Below are positions 36,810 through 46,225 of a DNA stretch of 51,072 nt, piece by piece. Numbering within the stretch: position 1 is the stretch's first letter; every line of letters begins with the position of its first letter. The stretch covers positions 1 through 51,072 of the forward strand of contig BCAA01000016.1 of the NCBI GenBank assembly GCA_001305115.1, written 5' to 3'. The DNA is from Clostridia bacterium UC5.1-1E11 (GTDB lineage Bacteria > Bacillota > Clostridia > Oscillospirales > Acutalibacteraceae). Below the pieces are notes generated by a model. That model saw nothing but the letters and a program-made list of their open reading frames with translations, was not told where the DNA came from and ran no database searches. The position numbers were made by a program, and so were the translations under genes.

Positions 36810-37152
36810 GAAGAAAATCGGATTTAAGCTTGGACCTTTTTGGAGATCGACTGTCCATACCCGTGCATGGGAAAGAACCGGTTGATTTGGAATATCGAAG
36901 AATGCTGCGAAGTTTACAAGCCGCTATGGAAGGGGAATTGACTGCACGTCAAAAGGAATGCATCCGTTTGCGATATTTTGAACAGATGCGCGTGAATGAA
37001 ATTGCAGAAACATTGGGCTTACGCCGGGGACAGTTTCCGTACATATCAAAAAGGGGAGGGAACGTTTGGGACGGGTATTGCGTTATTCCTTTAGCCGCCT
37101 TTCCCGGGGTCCGGCAGAACCCACAAAGGATGAAAGCATGCCTTTGCTGTAA
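36806..37152 (+). CDS. Sigma-70 region-4-like DNA-binding protein (one missing base)
   Basis: Restoring one G in the G-run at about 37028-37031 yields 115 residues. A short N-terminus (RRKSDLSLDLFGDRLSIP) precedes a region-4 type HTH: ELTARQKECIRLRYFEQMRVNEIAETLGLRRGTVSVHIKKGRERL. It then ends RYSFSRLSRGPAEPTKDE. There is no region 2, so it cannot be a complete sigma factor and is more likely an HTH regulator of the kind seen as sigma-70-like proteins in clostridial elements. GGGAGG lies 5 nt before the ATG at 36806. Confidence 0.72.
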
Positions 37153-37161
37153 GAAAAAACG

Positions 37162-37434
37162 CTATTTCTTGTGGCGTTGTAAGGAAGTATGGAGCATCAG
37201 TCTTGTTTCTCCGGGGTTTAGACAAAGAATCTTTGCCCGGATACGCGGATGCTTTAAACGTTTGCGCACCATATTGCTCAGCGTTTGCCCGCTGTGATAC
37301 CCGTGAATCACTACGACTTCCGTTACATCGGGAGGGAGTCGGTTTAAAAGCTGTTCCAATTGCTGCTTGGCGTCCATGGTCGTTAGACCGTGAATATTGA
37401 CCTCTACAGAGGTTCCAGTGCGTATTTGAAACAT
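37162..37434 (-). CDS. Small Smr-domain protein
   Basis: A 90-residue protein that is essentially one Smr domain, as found at the C-terminus of MutS2. The signature features are VNIHGLTTMDAKQQLEQLLNRL, VVIHGYHSGQTLSNMVRKRL, and LNPGETRLML. Smr domains cut branched or single-stranded nucleic acid, or cleave mRNA in stalled-ribosome rescue. Stand-alone versions are known, but their targets are uncertain. AAGGATG lies 7 nt before the ATG. It is convergent with the sigma-like gene, with ten bases between stops. Confidence 0.82.
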   Translation of the reverse strand: MFQIRTGTSVEVNIHGLTTMDAKQQLEQLLNRLPPDVTEVVVIHGYHSGQTLSNMVRKRLKHPRIRAKILCLNPGETRLMLHTSLQRHKK

Positions 37435-38022
37435 AAAATGACATCCTTATGTAAAATATTCTTAAAAAATATTGTTTTATAAGTTTTTGTGAAAAGATAT
37501 ATAAAATTAAAATTAGAAAAATACTCGTAAAAAACCGGTTCAGGCCGCTATGGGGTGGAAAACCATGTGTTTGTTTTGGAGATGGAAGGAATTCTATTGT
37601 ATGCTTTAGCAAGCGGAGCAGATGGTGGGGAATGCTTCGAAAGTAAGGCCCAAAACAGATCCACTGGCGGTCGTGGCGATTTCCAACGGGATGGGGGAGG
37701 CCCCTCTGTAACGTGATCTGTATACCAAAGAATAAGGATATCTGCAAGCGTCTCGCACTTCCCCAAAGTCTTTAAAACAGTGAAGGAATGGTTTCATACC
37801 AGGATAGGGCTTCTAGTAGAATGGCTAAACCCCGAAACAGCCGAGTTCTCCCTGAAAGATGGCAGCGCCGGGCAACTTTTGCGGAATTGGTATGCGCCTA
37901 TGAATATGGCCGGTTGGATTGTTTTTGCATGGGACTCCCTCATTGTACGGACTTTTTGTGGACGAACCATGGGCGAAAAGACAAAGGCCCCGAACGAGAG
38001 CAGGAAGGGAAAGCGCATTTGG
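37435..38022. other. Intergenic region with probable gene debris
   Basis: Nearly 600 bases without an intact gene. Several short frames on the plus strand (for example around 37640-37710, reading PKTDPLAVVAISNGMGE, and around 37780-37990) have coding-like composition but are broken by many stops in all frames, more than one indel could explain. This looks like a decayed gene next to repeat copy D. Identity not determined. Confidence 0.45.
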
Positions 38023-38160
38023 TTGGAGGAGGGTGACCCAAAACTATGGATTTTTCGATCCATAGGAAAGGGGCATCCTCTTTCTGTCTGGAAAAATATC
38101 TGAGTTAAAAAAATCGAGGGTATCCTTCCGTCATTTCATGACTTTTGGGACACCCTCTTT
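38023..38160. repeat. Dispersed bipartite hairpin repeat, copy D (complete)
   Basis: The first hairpin has arms GAGGGTGACCC and GGGGCATCCTC with an internal perfect stem CTATGGAT/ATCCATAG (38044-38065). The second has TCGAGGGTATCC (from 38114) with GGGACACCCTC (38147-38157). Both resemble copy A. On the minus strand the second hairpin is followed by TTTTTTT and ends just past the LCP gene stop, so it serves as that gene's terminator. Confidence 0.75.
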
Positions 38161-38166
38161 ACAATT

Positions 38167-39228
38167 TTAATCCGTGGTCATCTCAGGCCGGTCGTCCTCA
38201 AAGATAAAATCGATGAGACTTTCCGAACACATCTCACGATAGGGAACCAACACAGATCCTACATCGACACGGGTTGCATAGTATTCATCGTCTTCCGGAA
38301 CACGATGCTCTTCCATAGGATAATTCATATAGGTCAGGGCATTTGCTGCAAGATAAAACACTTCGTCCTTTGTCATGTTGGTTTGAACCAAACCAAGACA
38401 GTCGTACAGCGCTTTATTGATCGTACCAATATTGGATGTCTTAAACTTATTCACTAGGCTGGTCAACACATTGCGTTGGCGCTGTGTACGCTCAAAGTCA
38501 TCGCCGATCGCACGGATACGGGAGTAATAGTGCGCCTGCTTGCCAGAAAGATTAAAGGTGCCTTCTGTCAGGTTGCGGCTGGGGTCGCCGGAATTCTGGT
38601 TGATTAGCCGTGCCTCGGCTGCGGTCAATGTGATCTCCACCCCGCCCAGATTATCGATGATTTGGTCAAACGCGGAATTGTCGATCAGGACAAAGCGGTC
38701 GATGTCCACACCAAAGTTGGCCTCGATGGTCGAAACGGCCAATTGTCCGCCTGCACCGGCGCCGCCCTGTTGGTACCCCAATGGATAAGCCGCATTCAGC
38801 TTGTTGCTTCCATGATAGGGAATGGCAACATAGAGATCGCGCATGAAGCTGGTCAACTTCAACTTTTTATGCCGGGTATCGACCGAAACCATCATCATAC
38901 TGTCACTGCGGCCAATGTCATTGTCTTGGTAGTCGTCTACGCCGAGCAAAAGGATATTGGTGATGGCGTCATCGTGGTACAAACCACCCAACAGGTTGGG
39001 ATCTCCGGTGATCTCATCCGTGGAAGAAGTCCCCTCCCCGCCACTGGGCAGAGAAATCGATCCGCTCGGCGGGGCAAGAGAACTCAAACCGTTATAATGG
39101 ATCTGGCTCAAAAGCATATCCGCATACACCAGGCCGCTGCCAAAGATCACAAAAACCAAGCTCAGAAACAAAACAACTATATTGCGGATCAGACGAATCC
39201 GCTTCTTTTTCTTATTATCTTGATTCAC
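38167..39228 (-). CDS. LytR-CpsA-Psr (LCP) family envelope transferase
   Basis: A 353-residue membrane-anchored enzyme that attaches wall teichoic acid or other undecaprenyl-linked polymers to peptidoglycan. A basic N-terminus and one membrane helix (about 15-38) precede the extracellular LCP domain. Hallmarks are NILLLGVDDY, the Arg-containing IGRSDSMMMVSVD, LTSFMRDLYVAIP, NFGVDIDRFVLID, and the ARLINQ...YYSRIR..DDFERTQRQRNVL block with substrate-binding arginines. A GTG start at 39228 with AGGAC upstream begins the basic N-terminus. It terminates at repeat copy D. Confidence 0.94.
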   Translation of the reverse strand: MNQDNKKKKRIRLIRNIVVLFLSLVFVIFGSGLVYADMLLSQIHYNGLSSLAPPSGSISLPSGGEGTSSTDEITGDPNLLGGLYHDDAITNILLLGVDDYQDNDIGRSDSMMMVSVDTRHKKLKLTSFMRDLYVAIPYHGSNKLNAAYPLGYQQGGAGAGGQLAVSTIEANFGVDIDRFVLIDNSAFDQIIDNLGGVEITLTAAEARLINQNSGDPSRNLTEGTFNLSGKQAHYYSRIRAIGDDFERTQRQRNVLTSLVNKFKTSNIGTINKALYDCLGLVQTNMTKDEVFYLAANALTYMNYPMEEHRVPEDDEYYATRVDVGSVLVPYREMCSESLIDFIFEDDRPEMTTD

Positions 39229-39446
39229 AATATCAGTCCTTAAACGCAGCAGCCTGCTGGCCGTGCAACAATTTTTTTGGAAAAGTGCGCATTAACTCGT
39301 ATATTATACTGGTTTCGTCACGAAATATAATTCTATAATATAATTTTAGTGCTTGTTAAAAACCGGTCTTGCTGGAAAATCTGTCATTCTCTTCGTGATA
39401 AACCGCAGAGAGTATTCCACAGAAGAACGCCCATGCAGAGCTAGCT

Positions 39447-40072
39447 TTATAAGAGGGAATCGCGCCAGCCCTTGTGAGATGATTCGTCGGGGCGGGTTTC
39501 GTCCAAGGTGAGCAGATAAGCGGGAAGAAATTCTTCCAAAAACAGTCGGCCTCTGGAATCTGCATATCACGAATGGATTCCCAAAGGCTGTCTTCTGCTT
39601 TAAGAAATTCAGCGTTACCCATACGGCGTTCCTCCAGGCACTTGATGAGGGCGGAGAGCTTGTCCGCTGCTTTGACCAATCGATGGAGTTCCGCATCTGC
39701 CTCACTGTCTCCACGCAACAAGGGCGCATAAATATCCTGCAAGTCGCTGGGAAGAAGGGAAAGCAATGTTTGCTCTGCGGCAGATTCCACGGCGCGATAA
39801 GCGCCACGAATGTCGGCGCTATAGTATTTTACCGGCGTGGGCAAATCGCCGGTTAATGTTTCGGGGGCATCGTGAAAAAGGGCTAACACAGCAGCGCGCT
39901 CGGGGTTGACATGCCCTCCAAATCGGACATTGCGCAGTGTAGCCAGTGCGTGTGCCAATACAGCGGTCTCAAAACTGTGTTCGCTCAGATTCTCTTGTCG
40001 GGTATTTCGCATCAACCCCCAACGATCGATATATTTCATGCGGGAAAGCATGGCAAAAAATTCGGATGGCAT
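39447..40072 (-). CDS. YfbR-like HD-domain 5'-deoxynucleotidase (one missing base)
   Basis: An HD-domain phosphohydrolase that dephosphorylates deoxyribonucleoside 5'-monophosphates. After MPSEFFAMLSRMKYIDRWGLM comes the metal-binding NLSEHSFETAVLAHALA, then ALFHDAPETLTGDLPTPVKYY (HD pair), and a later Asp in KAADKLSALIKCLEERRMGN. The frame breaks in a T-run (38-42 of the 39500s on the plus strand as AAAAA); one more base gives FLEEFLPAYLLTLDE and a stop at 39447. The corrected length is 208 residues, normal for the family. GGAGGTG precedes the ATG at 40072. Confidence 0.9.
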
Positions 40073-40401
40073 CCATCCTACACCTCCAATACCGTTGAAG
40101 TTTGCAATATCTTTCAAAACGCTAAAAAACCTGTCAGAAGCTGGGAAAAGCGAAAAAAACCAGCGGTTTGGCTGTTTTTCCATATAGAGAAGCCCGGATC
40201 TAACCATATTCCAGAATTCTTTTTTTGGGGGCTGGGACGTCCATTTTTTGTTTGTTCTCCAATTGCATATGCTATAATGGTTCTTAATGACTGTATCCAG
40301 CTCTTCTTTGTGCATCCATCAAAATGCGCGGTACAAAGCATCGCTCCTAGAGAAAAGTCGGATGCCGTCCGCGCTTTTGAACCACGAGTCCTTTTTCAGG
40401 C
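40073..40401. other. Intergenic region between the YfbR-like gene and the yfhO-type operon
   Basis: About 330 bases separating divergent genes. An extended -10 (ATGcTATAAT) lies near 40270-40278 but lacks a good -35, and the open frame running leftward through this stretch has no family look. No structured RNA recognised. Confidence 0.4.
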
Positions 40402-40430
40402 TTGTGGCTTTGCCTCATACGCATTATAAT
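40402..40430 (+). promoter_or_regulatory. Promoter of the yfhO-type operon
   Basis: TTGTGG, 17-bp spacer, and a perfect TATAAT, about 75 nt before the GTG start. Confidence 0.5.
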
Positions 40431-40505
40431 AATACCATCTTATGGAAGAAAATGCCACGATCTACGGCGAAAGAATAAGAAAGACAACGAAAGTCAGGTG
40501 ATTCT

Positions 40506-42985
40506 GTGACGCAGTTGCGTTTTCCTGAAAGGGCTTCCAGCTACTATTGGAGGGCTTTCCTCTATGGAATAGGCATTTCCCTCCTGTTTTTTCTCCCTTT
40601 TATTCTCTGGGATGACGGATATTTTTTGTTCTATGGCGATTTTAATGTGCAACAGGTTCCGTTTTATCAAATGTGCCATGATGCAATCCGAAGCGGCAAT
40701 CTGGGTTGGAGCTGGACCACCGACCTGGGAGCAAATTTTATCGGGTCCTATACCTTTTATTTGTTGGGGAGTCCGTTTTTTTGGCTGACGATTCCCTTCC
40801 CGAGTGCAGCGGTACCACATTTGATGGGGCCTTTGCTGGTTTTGAAATTTGGTTGCGCGTCTCTGACAGGTTTTATTTACTTAAAGCGTTATGTCCGCAC
40901 ACCGGACTATGCGGTCCTGGGCGGGATGCTCTATGCATTCTCCGGTTTTTCGGTGTATAATATCTTCTTTAACCATTTCCACGAGGCGATTGTTGTATTC
41001 CCGTTGTTGCTTTGGGCCTTGGATGAGTACATGGCCACCAAGCGCCGCGGTGTGTTTGCTCTGTTGGTTTTTGCCAGCTGTTTTATGAACTATTATTTCT
41101 TCGTGGGACAGGTTGTATTCTGTGTGATCTACTTTTTCCTGCGGCTTATCGTGAAGGATTGGCGAATTGGACTGCGGGATTTTGCCCTGTTGGCCTGTGA
41201 GGCTGTGCTGGGGCTGCTGTGTTCCTGTGTGCTGCTGATTCCTACCGTACTTTGTGTAGTACAGAATCCACGTGTGGATAATCCCCCGAATGGATGGGGC
41301 GCCCTGCTCTACGGCTGGAATCAACGGTATGTACACATCTTGGAGTGCTTTTTCTTTCCCCCGGATATTCCGGCACGCCCCAATTTTACCCCGGATTCCG
41401 AGTCAAAATGGGCGTCTCTGGGCGCTTGGTTGCCCCTGTTCAGCATGACGGGTGTATTTGCCACGCTGCAGGCGCGGCGTAAGAGTTGGATCAAAACTCT
41501 GCTGCCCATACTGTTCCTAATGGCGTTTGTCCCCATTTTGAATTCATCTTTCCAGCTGTTTAATTCCAGTTATTACGCACGGTGGTTCTATATGCTCACC
41601 TTGATGATGTCGTTGGCGACGGTGACTGCGCTGGAAACCCGCGCGCGGACTGGAAGCGTGCAATCAAATGGACCCTTGGGTTTACCTTGGGCATTGCGCT
41701 TCCCATCGGGCTGATGGTGAAGACGACAACCTCCGGGGATGAAGAAACCATGTCCGTCGGGCTGGAAGCATACCCGTCCCGGTTCTGGGCCTATGTGGCG
41801 ATTGCGGTGCTCAGCCTGCTATTGCTCGCCGTTCTTATGCGGGACCACCCGATGCGCCAACTCCGTCAAGAGCTTTTGAACCGGCGAGGCAGAGTCTTCT
41901 TTCCCCGGCGGTTCGGTGTGGAGAGGACCAAACGTTTTGCGCGCTCCTGTATGTGTGGCGTGGCGGTGATTGCAGTGGTATATTCGCTGTATTTTATCAC
42001 GCTGGGAAAAACACAGAGCAGCGATAACCACGATCATATGATTCCCTATTCACTCAATGGTGGAAAAGACCTGCAATTGGATACGAGCAATTGCCGCATC
42101 GACGTATATGACGGTATGGACAATCAGGCGATGTTTTTCCAAATGCCCACGATCCAAGCCTTTCACAGCATTGTACCGGGTTCGATCATGGAGTTTTATC
42201 CCACCATCGGTGTACAACGCGATGTGGGGTCCCGGCCGGATGTGAAGTATTACGGCCTGCGCGGGTTGACTTCTTGTCGTTGGCTGTTGGACCCCATCAC
42301 CAGTGGGGAGACCTTTGAGCAGGACGGAAAAACAGAGATGCCCGGGTGGAAATATGTCGATACGCGAAATGGGTTCGACATTTGGGAAAACCAGTATTTT
42401 ATCCCCATGGGTTTCTGCTATGACAGCTATATCACCCGTGAAGAATATGACCGCGTGAGCGAGGACAACCGGAATTTACTGCTTTTAAAGACAATGGTGC
42501 TGGATGATGAACAAGTCCTGCGCTATGGAGACATCCTGAACCACTTTGAAGAGATCGATTCTGTTGCCTACACGCAGGAAGGGTATTTCGCCGATTGTCT
42601 GGCGCGCCGCAGCATGGCGTGCTCCACGTTTGAGCGGGACAACAGCGGATTTACTGCCACAATATCGACCGACAAAGACCGTTTGGTATTTTTCAGCGTT
42701 CCCTACGAGGGCGGTTGGACCGCCACTGTCAACGGCGAACCGGCGCAGATCGAACAGGTAAATGTCGGCTTTATGGCGGTACGAGTGCCGGAAGGGGAGA
42801 GCACCATCCGGTTTGACTATGAGACGCCCGGCCTGAAATTGGGCGCCTGTGTGACGGCGGGAGCGTTCTTGCTGTTGGGAATCTATTGGTTGGTCACCCG
42901 GCGGTTCGACCGTGCCCATCCGCCAAAACGCCGTGCCTTTCGGGTCAAGGAATTCGCGATGAAGAAAGGGGAGGGAACGGAGTGA
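40506..42985 (+). CDS. YfhO family multi-pass membrane protein (one missing base)
   Basis: A large polytopic protein with about a dozen transmembrane segments. In the middle comes an extracytoplasmic domain (VQRDVGSRPDVKYYGLRGLTSCRWLLDP..) and a terminal segment with PYEGGWTATVNGEPAQIEQVNVGFMAVRVPEG, typical of the YfhO family, then a last helix. In Bacillus, YfhO works with the glycosyltransferase CsbB in lipoteichoic acid glycosylation, probably as flippase or transferase. The frame breaks at about 41635-41637 (three A where four give ALENPRADWK); corrected length 826 residues. GTG start with AGGTG upstream. It overlaps the next gene by four bases (GTGA). Confidence 0.88.
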
Positions 42986-43143
42986 ATCATATTCGCCTAC
43001 AGCTCTTAGGGATTTCTGCAATACTATTTGGGATCGTGTTGATTCTTGCCTTGCCTGGTTCACCTGCCATTGGAGTAATCATCGCGGTGCTCGGCATGAC
43101 ATTTTCGTTAGCCGGTGCATCCGGACGAAAAGAGGAGAAATAA
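42982..43143 (+). CDS. 53-residue membrane protein between YfhO and GT2
   Basis: A GTG start inside the YfhO stop (GTGA) with GGGGAGGG upstream gives NHIRLQLLGISAILFGIVLILALPG..., two hydrophobic helices and a charged end (GRKEEK). Its overlap with YfhO and three-base gap to the glycosyltransferase show it is an integral part of the operon. No family is recognised; a small accessory subunit of the glycosylation machinery is inferred from context. Confidence 0.7.
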   Translation: MNHIRLQLLGISAILFGIVLILALPGSPAIGVIIAVLGMTFSLAGASGRKEEK

Positions 43144-43146
43144 CCA

Positions 43147-44127
43147 ATGAAGGAAACGTATATTCCCACGGTCTATCTGGTGATTCCTTGTTACAATGAG
43201 GAGGAAGTGCTTCCGGAGACGGTCAAGCGTCTGACAGAGAAACTGCAAAAAATGCAGCAGGCCGGTCTGGCGGGGGAGAAAAGCCGTATGTTGTTTGTAG
43301 ACGACGGCAGTAAGGACCGTACCTGGACGTTGATCTCCGCGTTCAGCGATCAGAACCCGTTGGTTTGCGGATTGAAATTGGCGCACAACCGTGGCCATCA
43401 AAATGCGCTGTTGGCGGGATTGATGGAGGCGAAAGCGCGCGCGGACTGTGCGATTAGTCTGGATGCAGATTTACAGGACGATATCGAAGTGCTCGACGAG
43501 TTTGTACAGAAGTTCCGAGAGGGCTGTGATGTGGTTTACGGGGTGCGGAAGAAGCGGGAGACTGACAGCTTCTTTAAACGTACAACGGCGCAGGGATTTT
43601 ACAGAGTGATGCGCCTGCTCGGAGTGGAAACCGTCTATAACCATGCAGACTACCGGCTGATGAGCCAGCGCGCACTGGACGCGCTCTCCGAATACCGCGA
43701 GGTAAACCTGTTCCTGCGCGGAATCGTTCCTCTGATCGGATACCGCAGTGACTATGTTTTCTATGACCGCCATGAACGTTTTGCGGGGGAATCCAAGTAT
43801 CCTTTGAAAAAAATGATCTCTTTTGCTTTGGATGGCATTACCTCATTTAGTGTGAAACCCCTCAAAATCATTTCCAATTTGGGAATCCTACTCAGTGTAT
43901 TGAGCGTCGGTGGTCTGATCTACGCTTTGATTTCCTATTTTACGGGAAACGCAGTGGCAGGCTGGACTGCGACGATTTCGTCTATTTGGCTGTTGGGCGG
44001 CATCCAGCTCCTCTGTATTGGCGTAGTGGGCGGTTACGTCGGCAAGATCTACAGCGAAGTAAAGGCGCGGCCGCGCTATCGCATTGAGCAAAAAGTAGGG
44101 GAGGAAGAGCTTGAGCAACCCAAATAA
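43147..44127 (+). CDS. GT2 glycosyltransferase, polyprenyl-phosphate sugar synthase type
   Basis: A 326-residue membrane glycosyltransferase of the DPM1/GtrB/CsbB kind. The GT-A domain carries VIPCYNEEEVLP, MLFVDDGSKDRTW, and the metal-binding SLDADLQDD. There are two C-terminal membrane helices (about 240-262 and 275-300). It would transfer a sugar from a nucleotide donor to undecaprenyl phosphate on the inner face. Beside YfhO this matches the CsbB-YfhO scheme for decorating teichoic or other wall polymers. AGGAG lies upstream of the ATG. Confidence 0.93.
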   Translation: MKETYIPTVYLVIPCYNEEEVLPETVKRLTEKLQKMQQAGLAGEKSRMLFVDDGSKDRTWTLISAFSDQNPLVCGLKLAHNRGHQNALLAGLMEAKARADCAISLDADLQDDIEVLDEFVQKFREGCDVVYGVRKKRETDSFFKRTTAQGFYRVMRLLGVETVYNHADYRLMSQRALDALSEYREVNLFLRGIVPLIGYRSDYVFYDRHERFAGESKYPLKKMISFALDGITSFSVKPLKIISNLGILLSVLSVGGLIYALISYFTGNAVAGWTATISSIWLLGGIQLLCIGVVGGYVGKIYSEVKARPRYRIEQKVGEEELEQPK

Positions 44128-44153
44128 AACGGTCTGACGGGGAGAACAAAGCA

Positions 44154-45980
44154 TTGGAATTTTATCAGGAACTTTATCAGAACTGTGTGAACGAGTTGGA
44201 ACAGGATCGAAAAGCCTATAATCGGTGTTCCTTTCTGCGAGGCATTGTTATGCTCTGCGCGATTGGGGCATGTATCGCTGGGTATGTGCAAAACCAGCCG
44301 CTTTATTACGAGATTGGCGCATTGGCGTTTGTAGGATTTCTGCTTTTGGTGGTGCGGCACAGCCAAATTGTCGAGCGGCAAAAGAACAACACTGCCCTGC
44401 GCGATGTTGCAAAGGCTTATATGGACCGCTGCGGCGACGGTTGGAAGGGCTTTCCGGTGGATGGCGCCGCCTATTTGTCAGAGGAGTTCCCGCAGGGAAA
44501 AGACCTCGATCTGTTTGGCCAAGCCTCCCTTTACCAGTATATTTGTGCAGCCAGTACGCCGTATGGCCGGGACCAGTTGGCTGCATGGCTGCGGGATGGA
44601 TATGCCGGTTTGCCGGAGTGGAAACGCCGGCGGGACGCGGTACAGGAACTGGCGCAGAAGCAGCGGTTTTGCACGGAGTTTCAAGCATTTGCTTTACCGG
44701 AACGGGATGCGAAAGAGGGAACCTCCAGCGATGTGTGGCGGCGTTTTCTTCAGAAAGATGGACGCCAACCGCCTGCGATGTTCCAAATGCTGCTTTGGAT
44801 TCTTCCGGCACTGACGCTGTTGTGCCTTTTTGGAGCTCTATCCGGTATCGCGCCGCAGGTAGGGCAGATCGGCTTCAGCTGCCTGTCTTTGTTACAGCTG
44901 GGGGCTGCTCTTCCGTGCCTCAAGGGACATAACCAGCAGTTTGCGCCTGTTTACCGGGTTCATAAGATGGTGTCGCCTTATCGCAAATTAGCTGCTTGTT
45001 TGGAACGCGAATCCTTTCACAGCGAGATGTTGCAGGATCTACAGAACTGTCTTCGCCAGCAAGGGGGCGCACAGAAGGCTTTCAAGGAGCTGGAGCAGAT
45101 TTCGGATTCGATTGCCGCGCGGCACAATGGGTTGGCGTTGATTTTATACAATGCCCTGTTTCTTTACGATTTCCGGTGTGCCAGGCGTTTGGTTGCCTGG
45201 AAAACAGCTTATGGTTCGGTTGTCCAGGAATGGCTGGACGCGCTGGGAAAGGTGGAGGTACTCATCAGCTTGGGGGTTCTTTCCCAAGTAAAGCGTGTCC
45301 ATTCATACCCAGAAATACAGGCTTCCTCGCAGTCGTTTTTAGAGGCAAAGGATCTCCGGCATCCTCTGTTGCAGGAGGAAAGGGCGGTCGGCAATGCGTT
45401 TTCCCTGCGGCAGAGGGTTTGTGTGATCACCGGCTCCAATATGTCCGGCAAAACGACCTTTTTGCGCAGTATCGGCACCAATCTGATTTTGGCATACGCT
45501 GGGGGAGTGGTGGCGGCGGAGTATTTCCGCGCCTCGCCGATGGCGGTGTGTACTTCTATTCGAGTGGAAGATAGTGTCAGCCAGGGAATTTCCAGTTTTT
45601 ACGCGGAACTGTTGCGCGTAAAGAAGATGATCGACCAAAGCCAAACGGGCGCGCCTATGATCGCATTGATCGACGAGATCTATCGGGGGACCAATTCCCG
45701 CGACCGGATTACCGGCGCGCGGGAAACCATCCGAAGATTGGCGCGGTCCAATGTGCTGACGCTGGTGACCACCCATGATTTTGAACTGTGTGATCTGGAA
45801 AAGGACCCGTGTACGCCTACGGTCAATTATCATTTTACAGAGCACTATTCCGGGCGGGAGATCTTATTTGATTATCGCATTCGTCCGGGACGCTGCCAGA
45901 CGACCAATGCACAGCATTTGCTCCGTTTGGTAGGGATTCTGCCGGAGAATGAATCAAGGAAATATCCAGATTCTCTGTAG
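44154..45980 (+). CDS. Membrane-anchored MutS-like ATPase
   Basis: A 608-residue protein combining membrane segments with a MutS-type ATPase. Hydrophobic helices lie at about residues 28-45, 50-66, and 212-255. The helical lever region follows, then the ATPase domain with Walker A GSNMSGKTTF (from residue 427), Walker B MIALIDEIYRGTNSRD, and the VTTHDFEL segment. There is no mismatch-recognition domain I or connector, so it is not the housekeeping MutS. Its role is unknown; the family occurs in Firmicutes and Bacteroidetes. A TTG start at 44154 with GGGGAG upstream gives the membrane-proximal N-terminus. It follows the glycosyltransferase by 26 bases. Confidence 0.85.
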   Translation: MEFYQELYQNCVNELEQDRKAYNRCSFLRGIVMLCAIGACIAGYVQNQPLYYEIGALAFVGFLLLVVRHSQIVERQKNNTALRDVAKAYMDRCGDGWKGFPVDGAAYLSEEFPQGKDLDLFGQASLYQYICAASTPYGRDQLAAWLRDGYAGLPEWKRRRDAVQELAQKQRFCTEFQAFALPERDAKEGTSSDVWRRFLQKDGRQPPAMFQMLLWILPALTLLCLFGALSGIAPQVGQIGFSCLSLLQLGAALPCLKGHNQQFAPVYRVHKMVSPYRKLAACLERESFHSEMLQDLQNCLRQQGGAQKAFKELEQISDSIAARHNGLALILYNALFLYDFRCARRLVAWKTAYGSVVQEWLDALGKVEVLISLGVLSQVKRVHSYPEIQASSQSFLEAKDLRHPLLQEERAVGNAFSLRQRVCVITGSNMSGKTTFLRSIGTNLILAYAGGVVAAEYFRASPMAVCTSIRVEDSVSQGISSFYAELLRVKKMIDQSQTGAPMIALIDEIYRGTNSRDRITGARETIRRLARSNVLTLVTTHDFELCDLEKDPCTPTVNYHFTEHYSGREILFDYRIRPGRCQTTNAQHLLRLVGILPENESRKYPDSL

Positions 45981-46116
45981 AGCCTCCACTGCGTGCAAGA
46001 TCGTATAATAGTGTTGCGTCCAGCGCAATGGAAAGGGTCTTGCTGCGGCCGTTTTGTATAGATGTATTACAAATAGAATAATATAATATTAAAAATACAA
46101 ATTGTATAAATTAATA

Positions 46117-46157
46117 AGCGGTTCTCTGCCTGAAAATTAGGTGGGAATCGCTTTTTT
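46117..46157 (+). terminator. Intrinsic terminator after the MutS-like gene
   Basis: An imperfect stem from AGCGGTTCTCTGCCT to AGGTGGGAATCGCT with a short loop, followed by TTTTTT. The other ~200 bases between MutS-like and the metal operon are AT-rich and otherwise empty. Confidence 0.7.
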
Positions 46158-46225
46158 GTATGTACTTTCTTTGATGAAAATAAAGATGAAAATAAAATAG
46201 TTGGAAAGAATCCGCAAAATGGGGG

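Noticed and set aside
37640..37720. Remnant of a SpoIIE/PP2C phosphatase (a frame reading VVAISNGMGEA)
   Set aside because: The resemblance to the SDGMG motif rests on a handful of residues, with no second motif in any frame; it is too weak to name.
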